Of a stretch of DNA of 64,000 bases, positions 1 through 9,448 are shown piece after piece (positions within the stretch are counted from its first letter, which is position 1; each line of letters opens with the position of its first letter). The position numbers and the translations under genes were made by a program. Origin of the DNA: Luteimonas fraxinea (GTDB lineage Bacteria; Pseudomonadota; Gammaproteobacteria; Xanthomonadales; Xanthomonadaceae); NCBI RefSeq assembly GCF_021233355.1, contig NZ_CP089507.1, forward strand, positions 372,001 to 436,000. The letters are read 5' to 3'. Below the pieces are notes generated by a model that had not been told where the DNA came from, ran no database searches, and saw only the letters and a program-made list of their open reading frames with translations.

Positions 1-603
1 AAGCGCAGCGCGCGCGAAGCGATCAAGGAAGAAGCCGAGCGTTGCGGCATGCCGTTCATGACCCAGCGCTGGCTCGGCGGCACGCTGACCAACTTCGCCA
101 CGGTGAAGAAGTCGGTGTCGCGCCTGAAGGAGCTGGAAGCAGCTGAAACCGACGGCACGTTCGAAAAGCTGGTCAAGCACGAAGTGCTGGGCCTGCGCCG
201 CGAGCGCGACAAGCTGGAAGCCTCGCTGGGCGGCATCAAGGACATGAACCGTCTGCCCGACGCCCTGTTCGTCATCGACATCGGCCATGAAGACATCGCC
301 ATCAAGGAAGCCAAGAAGCTCGGCATCCCGGTGATCGCGGTCGTCGACACGAACTACGATCCGGCCCTGGTCGACTACGCGATCCCGGGCAACGACGACG
401 CCATCCGCGCCGTGCAGCTGTACGCGAACGCCGCGGCCGACGCCGTGCTGGAAGGCAAGGCAGCGACCCCGAGCGCGGCGACCGTGCGCGAGGAAGAGTT
501 CGTCGAAGGTGGCGAGAAGCCGGCCCGCGCCCCGCGCGGCAAGAAGGCCGAAGACGCTGCGCCTGCAGCGGACGCCGCACCGGCAGCACCTGCGGCCGAG
601 TAA
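1..603 (+). CDS. rpsB: 30S ribosomal protein S2, C-terminal part (5' truncated by window)
   Basis: Structural protein of the small ribosomal subunit, where S2 binds at the head-body junction and helps S1 associate. The frame is open from base 1, so the start lies outside the window; the first ATG seen (49) is internal. Conserved S2 blocks are visible: [33 protein letters not shown] and the DTNYDP segment. The last ~45 residues are an Ala/Pro/Glu-rich extension ending in APAAPAAE, a common low-complexity S2 tail. tsf follows 107 bp downstream on the same strand, the usual rpsB-tsf pairing. Family identity is certain. Confidence 0.97.
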   Translation, partial: KRSAREAIKEEAERCGMPFMTQRWLGGTLTNFATVKKSVSRLKELEAAETDGTFEKLVKHEVLGLRRERDKLEASLGGIKDMNRLPDALFVIDIGHEDIAIKEAKKLGIPVIAVVDTNYDPALVDYAIPGNDDAIRAVQLYANAAADAVLEGKAATPSAATVREEEFVEGGEKPARAPRGKKAEDAAPAADAAPAAPAAE

Positions 604-710
604 CCGCCGCGACATGCGCATCGCGCCGTGCGCGGATATTCGCGCCTTCGGCGTCGATTCCGTGAAGCGGGCCCGGCCCGCACGACAACCCCCGAATTCA
701 GAGGTCTCCA

Positions 711-1589
711 ATGGAAATCACCGCATCCCTGGTCAAGGAACTGCGCGAGCGCACCGGCGCCGGCATGATGGAGTGCAAGAAGGCACTCAGCGAAACCGCA
801 GGCAACATCGACGCCGCCGCCGAAGCGCTGCGCAAGTCGGGTCTGGCCAAGGCCGACAAGAAGGCTGACCGCATCGCCGCCGAAGGCCGCATCGCGGCTG
901 CGCAGAACGACAGCGTCGCCGTGCTGGTCGAGATCAACTCCGAGACCGACTTTGTCGCCAAGGATGACAACTTCCTGCGCTTCACCGATGTCGTCGCCCA
1001 GACCGCGCTGGCCTCCGGCGCTGCCGATGCCGACGCGCTGAAGGCTGCCAAGGTCGAGTCTGGCGAGACGATCGAAGAGATCCGCGCCGCAGTGATCGCC
1101 AAGGTCGGCGAGAACCTGCAGATCCGTCGCCTGGTGCGCGTCGAGAGCACGAACAACGTGGCGGCCTACGTCCACGGCGGCCGTATCGGCGTGCTGGTCG
1201 AGCTCAAGGGCGGCGATGTCGAACTGGCACGTGGTCTGGCGATGCATGTCGCCGCGATGAACCCGCCGTACAACAAGACGAGCGACGTCCCGACCGAATT
1301 CGTCGAGAAGGAAAAGGAAATCGAGTTGGCCAAGATGTCCGAGAAGGACAAGAGCAAGCCGGCCGACATCCTCGAGAAGATCATCAGCGGCAAGATCAAC
1401 AAGATCGTCAACGAGGTCACGCTGTACGGCCAGCCGTACGTGCTCGACACCGACAAAACCGTCGAAGCCGTGCTGAAGGCTGCCGGCGCCGAAGTCATCG
1501 GCTTCCAGCGCCTGGCCGTCGGCGAAGGCATCGAGAAGGTGGTCGAAGATTACGCCGCCGAAGTGATGAAGCAGGCCGGCCTGGCCTGA
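711..1589 (+). CDS. tsf: Elongation factor Ts
   Basis: Guanine-nucleotide exchange factor that recycles EF-Tu-GDP during translation. The 292-residue protein is close to the usual length (about 283 in E. coli). The N-terminal UBA-like module contains the signature [16 protein letters not shown] (residues ~10-26), followed by the core with [13 protein letters not shown] (~78-90). The ATG at 711 follows GAGG at about 701-704. It is followed directly by a terminator, so the common downstream pyrH-frr genes are not linked here; the next gene is galU on the opposite strand. Confidence 0.98.
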   Translation: MEITASLVKELRERTGAGMMECKKALSETAGNIDAAAEALRKSGLAKADKKADRIAAEGRIAAAQNDSVAVLVEINSETDFVAKDDNFLRFTDVVAQTALASGAADADALKAAKVESGETIEEIRAAVIAKVGENLQIRRLVRVESTNNVAAYVHGGRIGVLVELKGGDVELARGLAMHVAAMNPPYNKTSDVPTEFVEKEKEIELAKMSEKDKSKPADILEKIISGKINKIVNEVTLYGQPYVLDTDKTVEAVLKAAGAEVIGFQRLAVGEGIEKVVEDYAAEVMKQAGLA

Positions 1590-1603
1590 TTCGTCTCGCA
1601 CCG

Positions 1604-1671
1604 GTCGACGCTGCGGCGTCGACTGTGTGGTCCGATCGAAAAAACGCGTCCGCAAGGGCGCGTTTCTTTTT
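1604..1671 (+). terminator. Double hairpin terminator after tsf
   Basis: Two consecutive stem-loops follow the tsf stop. The first is an 8-bp stem (1604-1611 with 1616-1623, loop TGCG). The second pairs AAACGCG (1642-1648) with CGCGTTT (1659-1665) and runs into CTTTTT, a typical intrinsic terminator for rpsB-tsf. Confidence 0.85.
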
Positions 1672-1903
1672 GTGCGTCTTCAGAAGCAAAGCGACAGGCG
1701 CTCTTGTAAAGCGGCGTGGGTGGACTACGCGCGGATGCATTTGCCTATCGATGTTCGTCAGCGAACCGCAACCCAGATTCCGCGACGCTCGGACGTTGGA
1801 ACGAATTCTGCCGCCGATCCCTGCCATTGAAAGACAGGGCATGCTTTCTTTCCGCATGCTTCGAGTTGGGCCGGCAACTGGCACCGGCGAAGAACGCAGA
1901 TAC
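1672..1903. other. Convergent intergenic spacer tsf/galU
   Basis: Together with the flanking hairpins, the tsf-galU gap is 364 bp. This central part is less G+C-rich than its surroundings and has no convincing reading frame, RNA gene or repeat. I see nothing functional in it beyond the terminators on either side. Confidence 0.5.
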
Positions 1904-1932
1904 GGAAACGCCCGGCAAAACCGGGCGTTTCC
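1904..1932 (-). terminator. Hairpin terminator after galU
   Basis: Perfect 12-bp stem, 1904-1915 pairing with 1921-1932, with a 5-nt loop, 21 bp past the galU stop. There is no strong T-run on the minus-strand exit side, so termination efficiency is uncertain. Confidence 0.65.
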
Positions 1933-1953
1933 ATCACCTCGTGACAGCGCGCA

Positions 1954-2856
1954 TCACTCCAGCTCGCGGACGCCGAGCTCCTGGAGTGCATTGCGCATCA
2001 GCACGGCCGCAGGCTCACTGAGCTTCTCGTTGTCGAGCGCGTAGCGGATCGTCGCCTCGATCAAGCCCAGATGCGTGCCGCAGTCGAAGCGGACACCCTT
2101 GAACCGGTAGGCGTGCACGGGCTGCTCGGCGAGCAGCGCCGCAATCGCGTCGGTCAGCTGGATCTCGCCACCTGCGCCCGGCTTCGTGTTCTCGAGCAGC
2201 TCGAAGATGCGACCGTCGAGCACATACCGACCGACGACGGCCAGCGTGCTGGGCGCATCTTCGGGCTTGGGCTTCTCGACCATCGCGTTGATACGGCCAT
2301 GGCGACCTTCGAACGCATCTGTCGCCACGATGCCGTAGCTGGCGGTCTGCTCACGCGCCACGTCCTGCACGGCGATCATGCTCGCGCCGGTCGCCTCGTG
2401 CGCGTCCGCCATCTGACGCAGCGCACCGTCGCCGTTGCGGTTCCACAGCAGATCGTCCGGCAGCATCACCGCGAAGGGCTCGTTACCGATGACCGCACGT
2501 GCGCACAGGACGGCGTGACCGAGACCACGCGCCTCGGGCTGGGTTACGAAGATCGCCTGCACACCGTCGGGCAGCGGACGCCGGACCTTCTCCAGAAGCT
2601 CATGCTTGCCTGCCGCTTCGAGACGATCCTCGAGCTCATAGGCCTTGTCGAAGTAGTCACCGATCGCGTGCTTGTAGCGGTTGGTGACGAACACCAGCGT
2701 GTCGCAGCCCGCTTCGATGGCTTCGTCCACCGCGTACTGGATCAGGGGCCGATCGACGATCGGCAGCATTTCCTTGGGTACCGTCTTGGTCGCCGGCAGG
2801 AAGCGTGTCCCGAGTCCTGCAACGGGAAACACCGCCTTGCGGATCCTCTGCGTCAT
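1954..2856 (-). CDS. galU: UTP--glucose-1-phosphate uridylyltransferase
   Basis: Makes UDP-glucose from UTP and glucose-1-phosphate in the cytoplasm, feeding LPS, exopolysaccharide and UDP-sugar pathways. The 300-residue protein opens with the nucleotidyltransferase signature VFPVAGLGTRFLPATK and continues with KEMLPIVDRPLIQYAVDEA, characteristic of bacterial GalU rather than RmlA. The start overlaps the stop of the upstream dehydratase gene by 4 nt (ATGA), so the two are probably translationally coupled and galU is the last gene of the lapB-to-galU run. Confidence 0.97.
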   Translation of the reverse strand: MTQRIRKAVFPVAGLGTRFLPATKTVPKEMLPIVDRPLIQYAVDEAIEAGCDTLVFVTNRYKHAIGDYFDKAYELEDRLEAAGKHELLEKVRRPLPDGVQAIFVTQPEARGLGHAVLCARAVIGNEPFAVMLPDDLLWNRNGDGALRQMADAHEATGASMIAVQDVAREQTASYGIVATDAFEGRHGRINAMVEKPKPEDAPSTLAVVGRYVLDGRIFELLENTKPGAGGEIQLTDAIAALLAEQPVHAYRFKGVRFDCGTHLGLIEATIRYALDNEKLSEPAAVLMRNALQELGVRELE

Positions 2857-4763
2857 GTATGTCTCGCGTGTCGTGGGGGGAACGCGACGATCGTCGCACC
2901 TTCATTATGCGTGGACCGCGATTGCAGCGGCGCGAACTCGGGCACAGCCTCGCGCAACGACGTGGCGAGCAGCTCCAGGTCGTAGCGCGCGACACCATCC
3001 GTCAGCTTCACCAGCGCGGCCGCGAGCCGCTCCGCATGCACGGTACGGGCTTCGGCAAGCAGAATCTTCGGATGCGTGGTGGGACGATACCGTTCGTCAG
3101 CGTGGAACAGGGTTTCGTGCAGCTTCTCGCCCGGACGCAGCCCGGAATAGACGATCGCGACGTCCTGGTTGGGATGCTTGCCCGCGAGGCGGATCATCTG
3201 CTCGGCCAGCAAGCGGATCGAGACCGGCTCGCCCATGTCGAGCGTATACACCGCCTGCGCCGAGCCGATCGCTACCGACTGCATGATCAGCTGGCAGGCC
3301 TCGGGAATCGTCATGAAGTAACGGGTGACTTCCGGATCGGTCACGGTCACCGGACCACCGCGACGGATCTGCTCGCGGAACAACGGCACCACACTACCAG
3401 CCGAATCGAGCACGTTGCCGAATCGTACGGTGATGAAATCTGTAGACGAATCGCCTGCGAGGTCCTGACAGACCATTTCGGCCAGACGCTTGGTCGCACC
3501 GAGCACGTTGACCGGATCGACCGCCTTGTCGGTGGAAATCAACACGAAGGTGCCGACCTGGTGCGCAATCGCTGCATTCGCGACCGCGCGCGTCGAGAGC
3601 ACGTTGTTGCGCACACCCTCGCGCAGCTGTGCCTCCAGCACCGGCACCTGCTTGTAGGCTGCGGCGTGGAACACCGCGTCCGGCGCAGACAGCCGCATGG
3701 CGTGTTCGATCACCGCCGTATCGCCGCAATCGCCGAGCACCGGCACCAGCGTGATCCGCGGGAAATCCCGACGCAGCTCGCCCTCGATCCGGGTTAGCGC
3801 GAGCTCGTCCATCTCGACCAGCGCAATCTGCGCGGTGCCATTGCGCGCGCACTGGCGACACAGCTCGGAACCGATCGATCCACCTGCGCCCGTGACCAGC
3901 ACGCTGCGACCACGCAGCCACGCGCGAATCGCCTTCCAGTCGGGCATGACAGGTTTGCGACCGAGCAGATCCTCGATTGCGACTTCCTTGAGTTCGCCGG
4001 GAAGCGATCGACCTTCGAGCAGATCGTCGAGTTTGGGTACGGTGCGGAAGGGGAGATTGGTGCGCTCGCACGCCTCGACCACTTTGCGCATCGCTGCCGC
4101 ATCCGCCGATGGCATCGCGATGACCAGCAGCTTGGCGGCCGTCTCCGGCGCCACCTGCTCGACATCACTGATACGACCCAGCACCGGCACACCCTGCAAC
4201 TGGCTGCCGCGCAGCTTGGGCGCGTCATCGAGAAAGCCCACAGGGTCGTAGGCACCCGTGCGTCGCAGATCGCGCACGAGTGTTTCGCCTGCCTGCCCGG
4301 CGCCCAGGATCAGCACACGCACCGCGGACTGGCTGGTCCGCGTCATGCCGTGATCCTTCCACGCGCGATACAGCAGTCGCGGCATGCCCAGCAGGGCCGC
4401 GAGCAGCAAGGGATACGTGATCAGGACGGTGCGCGGAACCAGATTCAGCCGGTTGTAGACGAACAGCACCAGCATGATCGTGAGCAGACCCAGCACCGAG
4501 GCCTTCACGATATTCATCAGATCGGGAACGCTGGCGAAGCGCCAGACACCGCGATACAGACCGACACGCCAGAAGATCAGGCCCTGCGCGAGCAGGATCA
4601 ACGCGATCTCGGGCGACCAGAATGCGAATGTCGGGGAGCTCTCCATCACCGAGTGACGGAACTGGTGCAGGCCGATCCAGCACAGCCACACCATGCTCAG
4701 GTCGTGCAGCACGACGGCCACGCGCGGCCCCAGGACGCCAATCCTGGCCTTGAGGTCAATCAT
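2853..4763 (-). CDS. Membrane nucleotide-sugar 4,6-dehydratase, CapD/WbpM/FlaA1 family
   Basis: Predicted inner-membrane enzyme that dehydrates a UDP-linked N-acetylhexosamine to a 4-keto-6-deoxy sugar for O-antigen or capsule synthesis. The 636-residue protein is full-length for the large WbpM type: four membrane helices (about residues 15-125), a CoA-binding-like Rossmann domain with GAGQAG (154-159), then the catalytic SDR domain with TGAGGSIGS (291-299) and STDKA (410-414), the Thr-Asp-Lys that replaces the usual Tyr-x3-Lys in this family. It sits between a polyprenyl-phosphate transferase and galU, which fits glycan precursor synthesis. The exact sugar cannot be read from sequence. Confidence 0.9.
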   Translation of the reverse strand: MIDLKARIGVLGPRVAVVLHDLSMVWLCWIGLHQFRHSVMESSPTFAFWSPEIALILLAQGLIFWRVGLYRGVWRFASVPDLMNIVKASVLGLLTIMLVLFVYNRLNLVPRTVLITYPLLLAALLGMPRLLYRAWKDHGMTRTSQSAVRVLILGAGQAGETLVRDLRRTGAYDPVGFLDDAPKLRGSQLQGVPVLGRISDVEQVAPETAAKLLVIAMPSADAAAMRKVVEACERTNLPFRTVPKLDDLLEGRSLPGELKEVAIEDLLGRKPVMPDWKAIRAWLRGRSVLVTGAGGSIGSELCRQCARNGTAQIALVEMDELALTRIEGELRRDFPRITLVPVLGDCGDTAVIEHAMRLSAPDAVFHAAAYKQVPVLEAQLREGVRNNVLSTRAVANAAIAHQVGTFVLISTDKAVDPVNVLGATKRLAEMVCQDLAGDSSTDFITVRFGNVLDSAGSVVPLFREQIRRGGPVTVTDPEVTRYFMTIPEACQLIMQSVAIGSAQAVYTLDMGEPVSIRLLAEQMIRLAGKHPNQDVAIVYSGLRPGEKLHETLFHADERYRPTTHPKILLAEARTVHAERLAAALVKLTDGVARYDLELLATSLREAVPEFAPLQSRSTHNEGATIVAFPPRHARHT

Positions 4764-4775
4764 CCAGCCGCTTCC

Positions 4776-5777
4776 TTACGACAGGCGCGTCCGACGTACA
4801 TGCCGGATACGGAAAGTGAGCCAGATGGTGACACCGAGGAGATACCACGTGGCGAAGGCTCCGATGATAACGGGTTGCGGCGCGCCTGCCATCCAGATGG
4901 CGACCAGGATCGACAGCAGCGTCCAGGCGGCATAACCACCTGTCACGACGGCATGGGCGTGGCCCGCCTGCACACACCGCTGGTACATATGTTGTACGTG
5001 CGGCGTCCACCACCGTTCGCCGCGGATGATGCGCGACAGCAATGTCAAAGCCGCGTCAATCAGGAAGGCGCTGATGGGCAGCAGCCAAAGCAAGGACGCG
5101 GCAGGATCAGGTGCAGGCGCAAGCGCGATCAGACAGGCGGCCAGAAACCCCAGCGCGCCGCTGCCGACGTCGCCGAGAAAGATCCGCGCCCTAGGAAAGT
5201 TGAGGGGCAGGAAGCCTGCGCAGGCCGCCGCGACGATACAGGCTAGAAGTGTGCCCTCGCCTACGAGGCCTAGCAGCAGGTACCCGAGCGCCACGAGGAT
5301 CATCTGCGTCGACGCCAGGCCGTTGATCCCGTCCATGAAGTTCCAGACGTTGATCAACCCCAAGGCGAGCGCCATGACGATGATCGCCCACCACACGGGC
5401 TGGCCTGACAACGCGACGCCGATCGCGAGCAGCGCGGCCGAGAGGATATGCACCGCCAACCGCTCCCAGGGCGACAGTGGACGGTGATCGTCGATCCAGC
5501 CGATCGTGGCCACCAGCGCGAGGCCACAGGTGCCGAACAGGAACACAGGCGAGAGGCTCTGCCCCGCGATTCCGAGCCAGATCATCGCCGGCAGTACGAC
5601 CGCCACGATCGCGACGCCGCCACCGCGCGGTGTCACTACAGTGTGGCTGCGGCGTTCGCCGGGCGCATCAACCAGGTGCCGGGCCAGCGCATAGCGTCGC
5701 GCAAGCGCAGTGAACGCGAATGCGGCCAGACACGCGCCGACGCACAGCGTCGCGATGAGAAACAGAGATGCCGGCAC
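4776..5777 (-). CDS. Polyprenyl-phosphate N-acetylaminosugar-1-phosphate transferase (WecA/WbpL-like)
   Basis: Integral membrane enzyme of the MraY/WecA superfamily that transfers a sugar-1-phosphate to undecaprenyl phosphate, starting a lipid-linked glycan. The 333 residues form about ten membrane helices. Diagnostic motifs are IDDHR (95-99), NFMDGINGL (146-154), FLGDVGSG (200-207) and a basic cytoplasmic loop RWWTPHVQHMYQR (255-267), close to the WbpL type. The start is GTG and abuts the lapB stop (TGAGTG), with no obvious Shine-Dalgarno, so translation probably depends on lapB. Substrate specificity is inferred only at family level. Confidence 0.9.
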   Translation of the reverse strand: MPASLFLIATLCVGACLAAFAFTALARRYALARHLVDAPGERRSHTVVTPRGGGVAIVAVVLPAMIWLGIAGQSLSPVFLFGTCGLALVATIGWIDDHRPLSPWERLAVHILSAALLAIGVALSGQPVWWAIIVMALALGLINVWNFMDGINGLASTQMILVALGYLLLGLVGEGTLLACIVAAACAGFLPLNFPRARIFLGDVGSGALGFLAACLIALAPAPDPAASLLWLLPISAFLIDAALTLLSRIIRGERWWTPHVQHMYQRCVQAGHAHAVVTGGYAAWTLLSILVAIWMAGAPQPVIIGAFATWYLLGVTIWLTFRIRHVRRTRLS

Positions 5778-6956
5778 TCAGACCACGGCGTAGTTGAGCA
5801 GCGGCTTGATCGTGCCCCACTCCTTGCAACTGGGGCATTGCCAATGGTGGCTGCGCGCGCCGAAGCCGCACTGCTTGCAGCGGTAGCTGGGATTGCGCAC
5901 CAGCAGCTGTTCGGTGATCAGGCGCAGCTCCTGCAGCGTGCCGACATGGTCGACGCCATCAGCCAGCGTCAGATCGATCAGCGCCGCTTCGCCGCGCACC
6001 GAGGGGCGATCCTTGAGCTGGCGCGCGAGATAAGTGCGCGCCGCGTGCACGCCTTCTTCCTGCTCGACCAGCCGCGTCAGCGCCAGCACTGGCGCGACGC
6101 CCTTGTAGTGCTCGGTCATCTGCGACAGGAAATTACGCGCGCCCGGCACGTCACCGACACGCTCGTACGCCGCCAGCAACGGCGGCAGGACTTCGGGCAG
6201 GAAGTCTGCATCGTGGCGCGCCGCACGCTCGAACGCGCGGATCGCGGCGGGGTCGTTGCCGGCATCGATTTCGATGCGGCCTTCGAGAATGCCGGCGCGC
6301 ACCGAGCCCGAGTCCGCCGCGTATGCGCGTTGAACCGCGTTGCGCGCCGCATCGGTGTCGCCAGCGGAACGCAGGCGATCGGCGAGCTCGCATTCGAACT
6401 GCGCGATCAGCTTGCCCATCGGCTCGCCCGTCGCGGTCTCGTAACGCGTGGCGTTTTCGATCGCCTTCGGCCAGTCGCGCTCGGACTGGTAGATACCGAT
6501 CAGATGGCGCAGCGCCTGCGGCGCGCGCTGATCGATCCGCGCCAGATCGGTGAACACCGTCTCCGCGCGATCGAGCAGACCGGACTTCATGTAGTCCTCG
6601 CCCAGCGCGAGCAATGCCTGGACCTTCTGCTGGTCGTTGAGATCGGGCCGCTGCACCAGCCCCTGATGCAGGCGGATCGCGCGATCGACTTCGCCGCGCC
6701 GCCGGAACAGATGCCCGAGCGCAACCTGGGTTTCGAAGGTGTCCTTGTCGAGTTCCGCGATATGCAGGAACAGTTCGATTGCCTTGTCCGGCTGCTCGTT
6801 GAGCAGATAGTTGAGGCCGCGGAAATACGTCGTCGACAGACGGCTGACCTGGGTATCGCTGTGGCGCTCGCCGCCGCGGCGGCCGATCACCCAGCCACTG
6901 AGGGCCGCGATCGGCAGCAACAGGAAGAACCAGAACCACTCGGTCACAAACGCCAT
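5778..6956 (-). CDS. lapB: LPS assembly protein LapB (YciM)
   Basis: Inner-membrane TPR protein that in E. coli adjusts LPS synthesis by promoting FtsH-dependent turnover of LpxC. The 392-residue protein has one N-terminal membrane anchor (about 5-25), a long TPR array (about 50-335), and a C-terminal rubredoxin-type metal site with Cys360, Cys363, Cys374 and Cys377 in two CxxC knuckles. Length and architecture match LapB. Its usual partner lapA is absent: the 183 bp between ihfB and lapB hold no suitable frame. It heads a run with three polysaccharide genes on the minus strand. Confidence 0.95.
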   Translation of the reverse strand: MAFVTEWFWFFLLLPIAALSGWVIGRRGGERHSDTQVSRLSTTYFRGLNYLLNEQPDKAIELFLHIAELDKDTFETQVALGHLFRRRGEVDRAIRLHQGLVQRPDLNDQQKVQALLALGEDYMKSGLLDRAETVFTDLARIDQRAPQALRHLIGIYQSERDWPKAIENATRYETATGEPMGKLIAQFECELADRLRSAGDTDAARNAVQRAYAADSGSVRAGILEGRIEIDAGNDPAAIRAFERAARHDADFLPEVLPPLLAAYERVGDVPGARNFLSQMTEHYKGVAPVLALTRLVEQEEGVHAARTYLARQLKDRPSVRGEAALIDLTLADGVDHVGTLQELRLITEQLLVRNPSYRCKQCGFGARSHHWQCPSCKEWGTIKPLLNYAVV

Positions 6957-7123
6957 GGATCACGCTCCATCGATGGATCGGCCGCGAACGCGCGACCCGG
7001 GCCGGCGATGGACATCAAAGCGCAATGCGCGCCCCCGCCGACGGTGCGTCGACGATCCTACCCGCTTGCCGATCCTGCACGCCAACCATGCGGCGATCCG
7101 CAGGTGCGTGGAAAAGAAAATGG

Positions 7124-7141
7124 GACCGCCGTGTGGCGGTC
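7124..7141 (-). terminator. Intrinsic terminator of ihfB
   Basis: On the minus strand a 7-bp stem GACCGCC/GGCGGTC with loop ACAC is followed by CCATTTTCTTTTCC. The stem overlaps the ihfB stop codon. This separates ihfB from lapB transcription. Confidence 0.8.
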
Positions 7142-7442
7142 AGTCTTCGGCCGGCATCGGCTGTACGTCGCTGACGCGATCGCGCAGTTCCTTGCCCGGC
7201 TTGAAATGCGGCACATGCTTGCCCGGAAGCGCGACGGCATCGCCGGTCTTCGGGTTGCGTCCGGTGCGCGGCGGACGGAAATGCAGCGAGAAGCTGCCGA
7301 AACCACGGACCTCGATCCGATCGCCGGCCGCCAGTGCGCCGCCCATCATTTCGAGCATGGCCTTGACCGCAAGGTCGACGTCCTCGCCCTTGAGATGCGC
7401 CTGACGCTGGGTCAGCAGTTCGATGAGTTCCGACTTCGTCAT
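7140..7442 (-). CDS. ihfB: Integration host factor subunit beta
   Basis: Small DNA-bending nucleoid protein that pairs with IhfA and acts in recombination, replication and promoter architecture. The 100-residue HU/IHF fold is complete, beginning [14 protein letters not shown], with the DNA-binding arm signature [21 protein letters not shown] (positions ~48-68) carrying the conserved intercalating Pro. It lies directly after rpsA, the common gammaproteobacterial rpsA-ihfB order, with its own terminator downstream. Confidence 0.97.
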   Translation of the reverse strand: MTKSELIELLTQRQAHLKGEDVDLAVKAMLEMMGGALAAGDRIEVRGFGSFSLHFRPPRTGRNPKTGDAVALPGKHVPHFKPGKELRDRVSDVQPMPAED

Positions 7443-7465
7443 GTCTCGTTCTTGCAGATGCGACA

Positions 7466-7496
7466 GCGCCGACCCGGGGGTTGCCCGGGTCGGCGC
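7466..7496 (-). terminator. Strong hairpin between rpsA and ihfB
   Basis: A 13-bp perfect stem (7466-7478 with 7484-7496, 5-nt loop) fills the 63-bp rpsA-ihfB gap. There is no T-tract on the minus-strand exit side, so it may attenuate readthrough or protect the rpsA 3' end rather than fully terminate. Confidence 0.6.
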
Positions 7497-7505
7497 CGAA
7501 TAGGC

Positions 7506-9194
7506 TTACTCGCCCTTGTTGCCCAGCTGCTCGCGCAGCAGCGCGCCCAGCTTGGTGGTGCCGCTCGACGCTTCCGAAGCCTGCTTGTTGTACTCGGCCA
7601 GGGTCTCGGCGGTTTCCGCCTCGTCCTTCGCCTTGATCGACAGCTGCAGGACGCGGGTCTTGCGATCGACGCCGAAGTACTTGGCCTCGATTTCCTGACC
7701 GACCTTCAGGTGCTGGCTGGCATCGTCGATGCGCTGGTCGCTGATGTCGCGCGCCTGCACATACCCTTCCACGCCTTCACCCAGATCAACGACGGCGCCC
7801 TTGGCATCGACTTCCTTGACGGTGCCGGTGACCTTCGAACCGCGCGGCGTGGTCGCCATGAACTGACCCATCGGGTCCTGCTCGAGCTGCTTGACGCCCA
7901 GCGAGATGCGCTCGCGCTCCGGATCGACCGCCAGCACGACGGCTTCGACGGTGTCGCCCTTCTTGAACGCGCGTGCCACGTCTTCGCCGGTGGAGTTCCA
8001 CGCGATGTCGGACAGGTGGATCAAGCCGTCGATACCGCCGTCCAGGCCGATGAAGATGCCGAAGTCGGTGATCGACTTGATCTGGCCGTCGACCTTGTCG
8101 CCCTTCTTGTGGATGGCCGCGAAGGTCTCCCACGGATTCGAGGTGACCTGCTTGATGCCGAGCGAGATGCGGCGACGCTCTTCGTCGACGTCGAGCACCA
8201 TGACCTCGAGTTCGTCACCGACCTGCACCACCTTGGACGGGTTGACGTTCTTGTTGGTCCAGTCCATCTCGGACACGTGCACCAGACCTTCGACGCCCGG
8301 CTCGATCTCGACGAATGCGCCGTAATCGGTGACGTTGGAGACCTTGCCGAACACGCGGGTGTTGGACGGGTAACGGCGGGCGATGTTGTCCCACGGATCC
8401 TCGCCCAGCTGCTTCAGGCCGAGGCTGACGCGGTTGCGCTCGCGGTCGTACTTCAGCACGCGGACGTCGAGCTCTGCGCCCACTTCCACGACTTCAGACG
8501 GATGGCGCACGCGCTTCCAGGCCATGTCGGTGATGTGCAGCAGGCCGTCGATGCCGCCGAGGTCCACGAACGCGCCGTAATCGGTCAGGTTCTTGACGAC
8601 GCCCTTGAGCACCGCGCCCTCGACCAGCTTCTCCATCAGCTGCTCGCGCTCTTCCGAGTGCTCGCTCTCGACAACCGCGCGGCGCGAGACGACGACGTTG
8701 TTGCGCTTGCGGTCCAGCTTGATCAGCTTGAACTCGAGTTCCTTGCCCTCGAGGTAGACCGGGTCACGGACCGGACGCACGTCGACCAGCGAGCCCGGCA
8801 GGAATGCGCGGACGTCCTTGATGTCGACGGTGAAGCCGCCCTTGACCTTGCCGCTGATGCGGCCGGTGATGGTTTCGTTCTTCTCGAGCGCTTCCTCGAG
8901 CTCGTCCCACACCATGGCGCGCTTGGCCTTCTCGCGCGACAGCACGGTCTCGCCGAAGCCGTTCTCGAGCGAGTCCAGCGCCACCTTGACGGTGTCGCCT
9001 TCCGCGACGTCGATCTCGCCTGCGTCGTTACGGAACTGTTCGATCGGCACGATGCCTTCCGACTTCAGGCCGGCGTTGATCACGACAACGTCGGTGCGGA
9101 CCTGCACGACGATGCCGGTGACGATGGAGCCCGGCTTGAGCTTGGCCAGATTGGTCTGGCTAGCTTCGAACAGTTCTGCGAATGATTCGGTCAT
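7506..9194 (-). CDS. rpsA: 30S ribosomal protein S1
   Basis: Ribosomal mRNA-binding protein needed to initiate translation on most leadered messages. The 562-residue protein has the full six S1 (OB-fold) repeats, spaced roughly every 85 residues; repeats 3-6 show the typical [38 protein letters not shown] and [19 protein letters not shown] patterns. The start ATG at 9194 is followed by [11 protein letters not shown], as in other S1 proteins. It lies between cmk (254 bp upstream) and ihfB, the classical order, and the 254-bp leader leaves room for its own promoter and autoregulation. Confidence 0.98.
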   Translation of the reverse strand: MTESFAELFEASQTNLAKLKPGSIVTGIVVQVRTDVVVINAGLKSEGIVPIEQFRNDAGEIDVAEGDTVKVALDSLENGFGETVLSREKAKRAMVWDELEEALEKNETITGRISGKVKGGFTVDIKDVRAFLPGSLVDVRPVRDPVYLEGKELEFKLIKLDRKRNNVVVSRRAVVESEHSEEREQLMEKLVEGAVLKGVVKNLTDYGAFVDLGGIDGLLHITDMAWKRVRHPSEVVEVGAELDVRVLKYDRERNRVSLGLKQLGEDPWDNIARRYPSNTRVFGKVSNVTDYGAFVEIEPGVEGLVHVSEMDWTNKNVNPSKVVQVGDELEVMVLDVDEERRRISLGIKQVTSNPWETFAAIHKKGDKVDGQIKSITDFGIFIGLDGGIDGLIHLSDIAWNSTGEDVARAFKKGDTVEAVVLAVDPERERISLGVKQLEQDPMGQFMATTPRGSKVTGTVKEVDAKGAVVDLGEGVEGYVQARDISDQRIDDASQHLKVGQEIEAKYFGVDRKTRVLQLSIKAKDEAETAETLAEYNKQASEASSGTTKLGALLREQLGNKGE

Positions 9195-9448
9195 TGGTAG
9201 ATACCTGGTTGACTCAGACTGCGTGGCGGCGCCTTGTCAGCGCGGAGTGCCGGCAGTCCACCCGTTGGTCGGCCATCGCGGGATTGCAGGGCCGTGAGTG
9301 TTGAGGTGAATGGACCGGCGACCGGAACGAGTCCGGACGCCGACATGGGTGCAGCGATGCAGCGGTGGCACATGACACTTTCAACAACGCCGAAGCGGTC
9401 CCGAACGGACCACCCCAGCCTGCAGCAGACGCCCGACCCTGGATCCGG

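Noticed and set aside
6957..7139. lapA gene upstream of lapB
   Set aside because: No frame of about 90-100 codons with two membrane helices exists in this gap.
5448..9185. A 1245-codon open frame on the plus strand opposite lapB, ihfB and rpsA
   Set aside because: It is antisense to several certain genes; its translation is Arg/Gln/His/Asp-rich with no domain, as expected from G+C-driven shadow frames.
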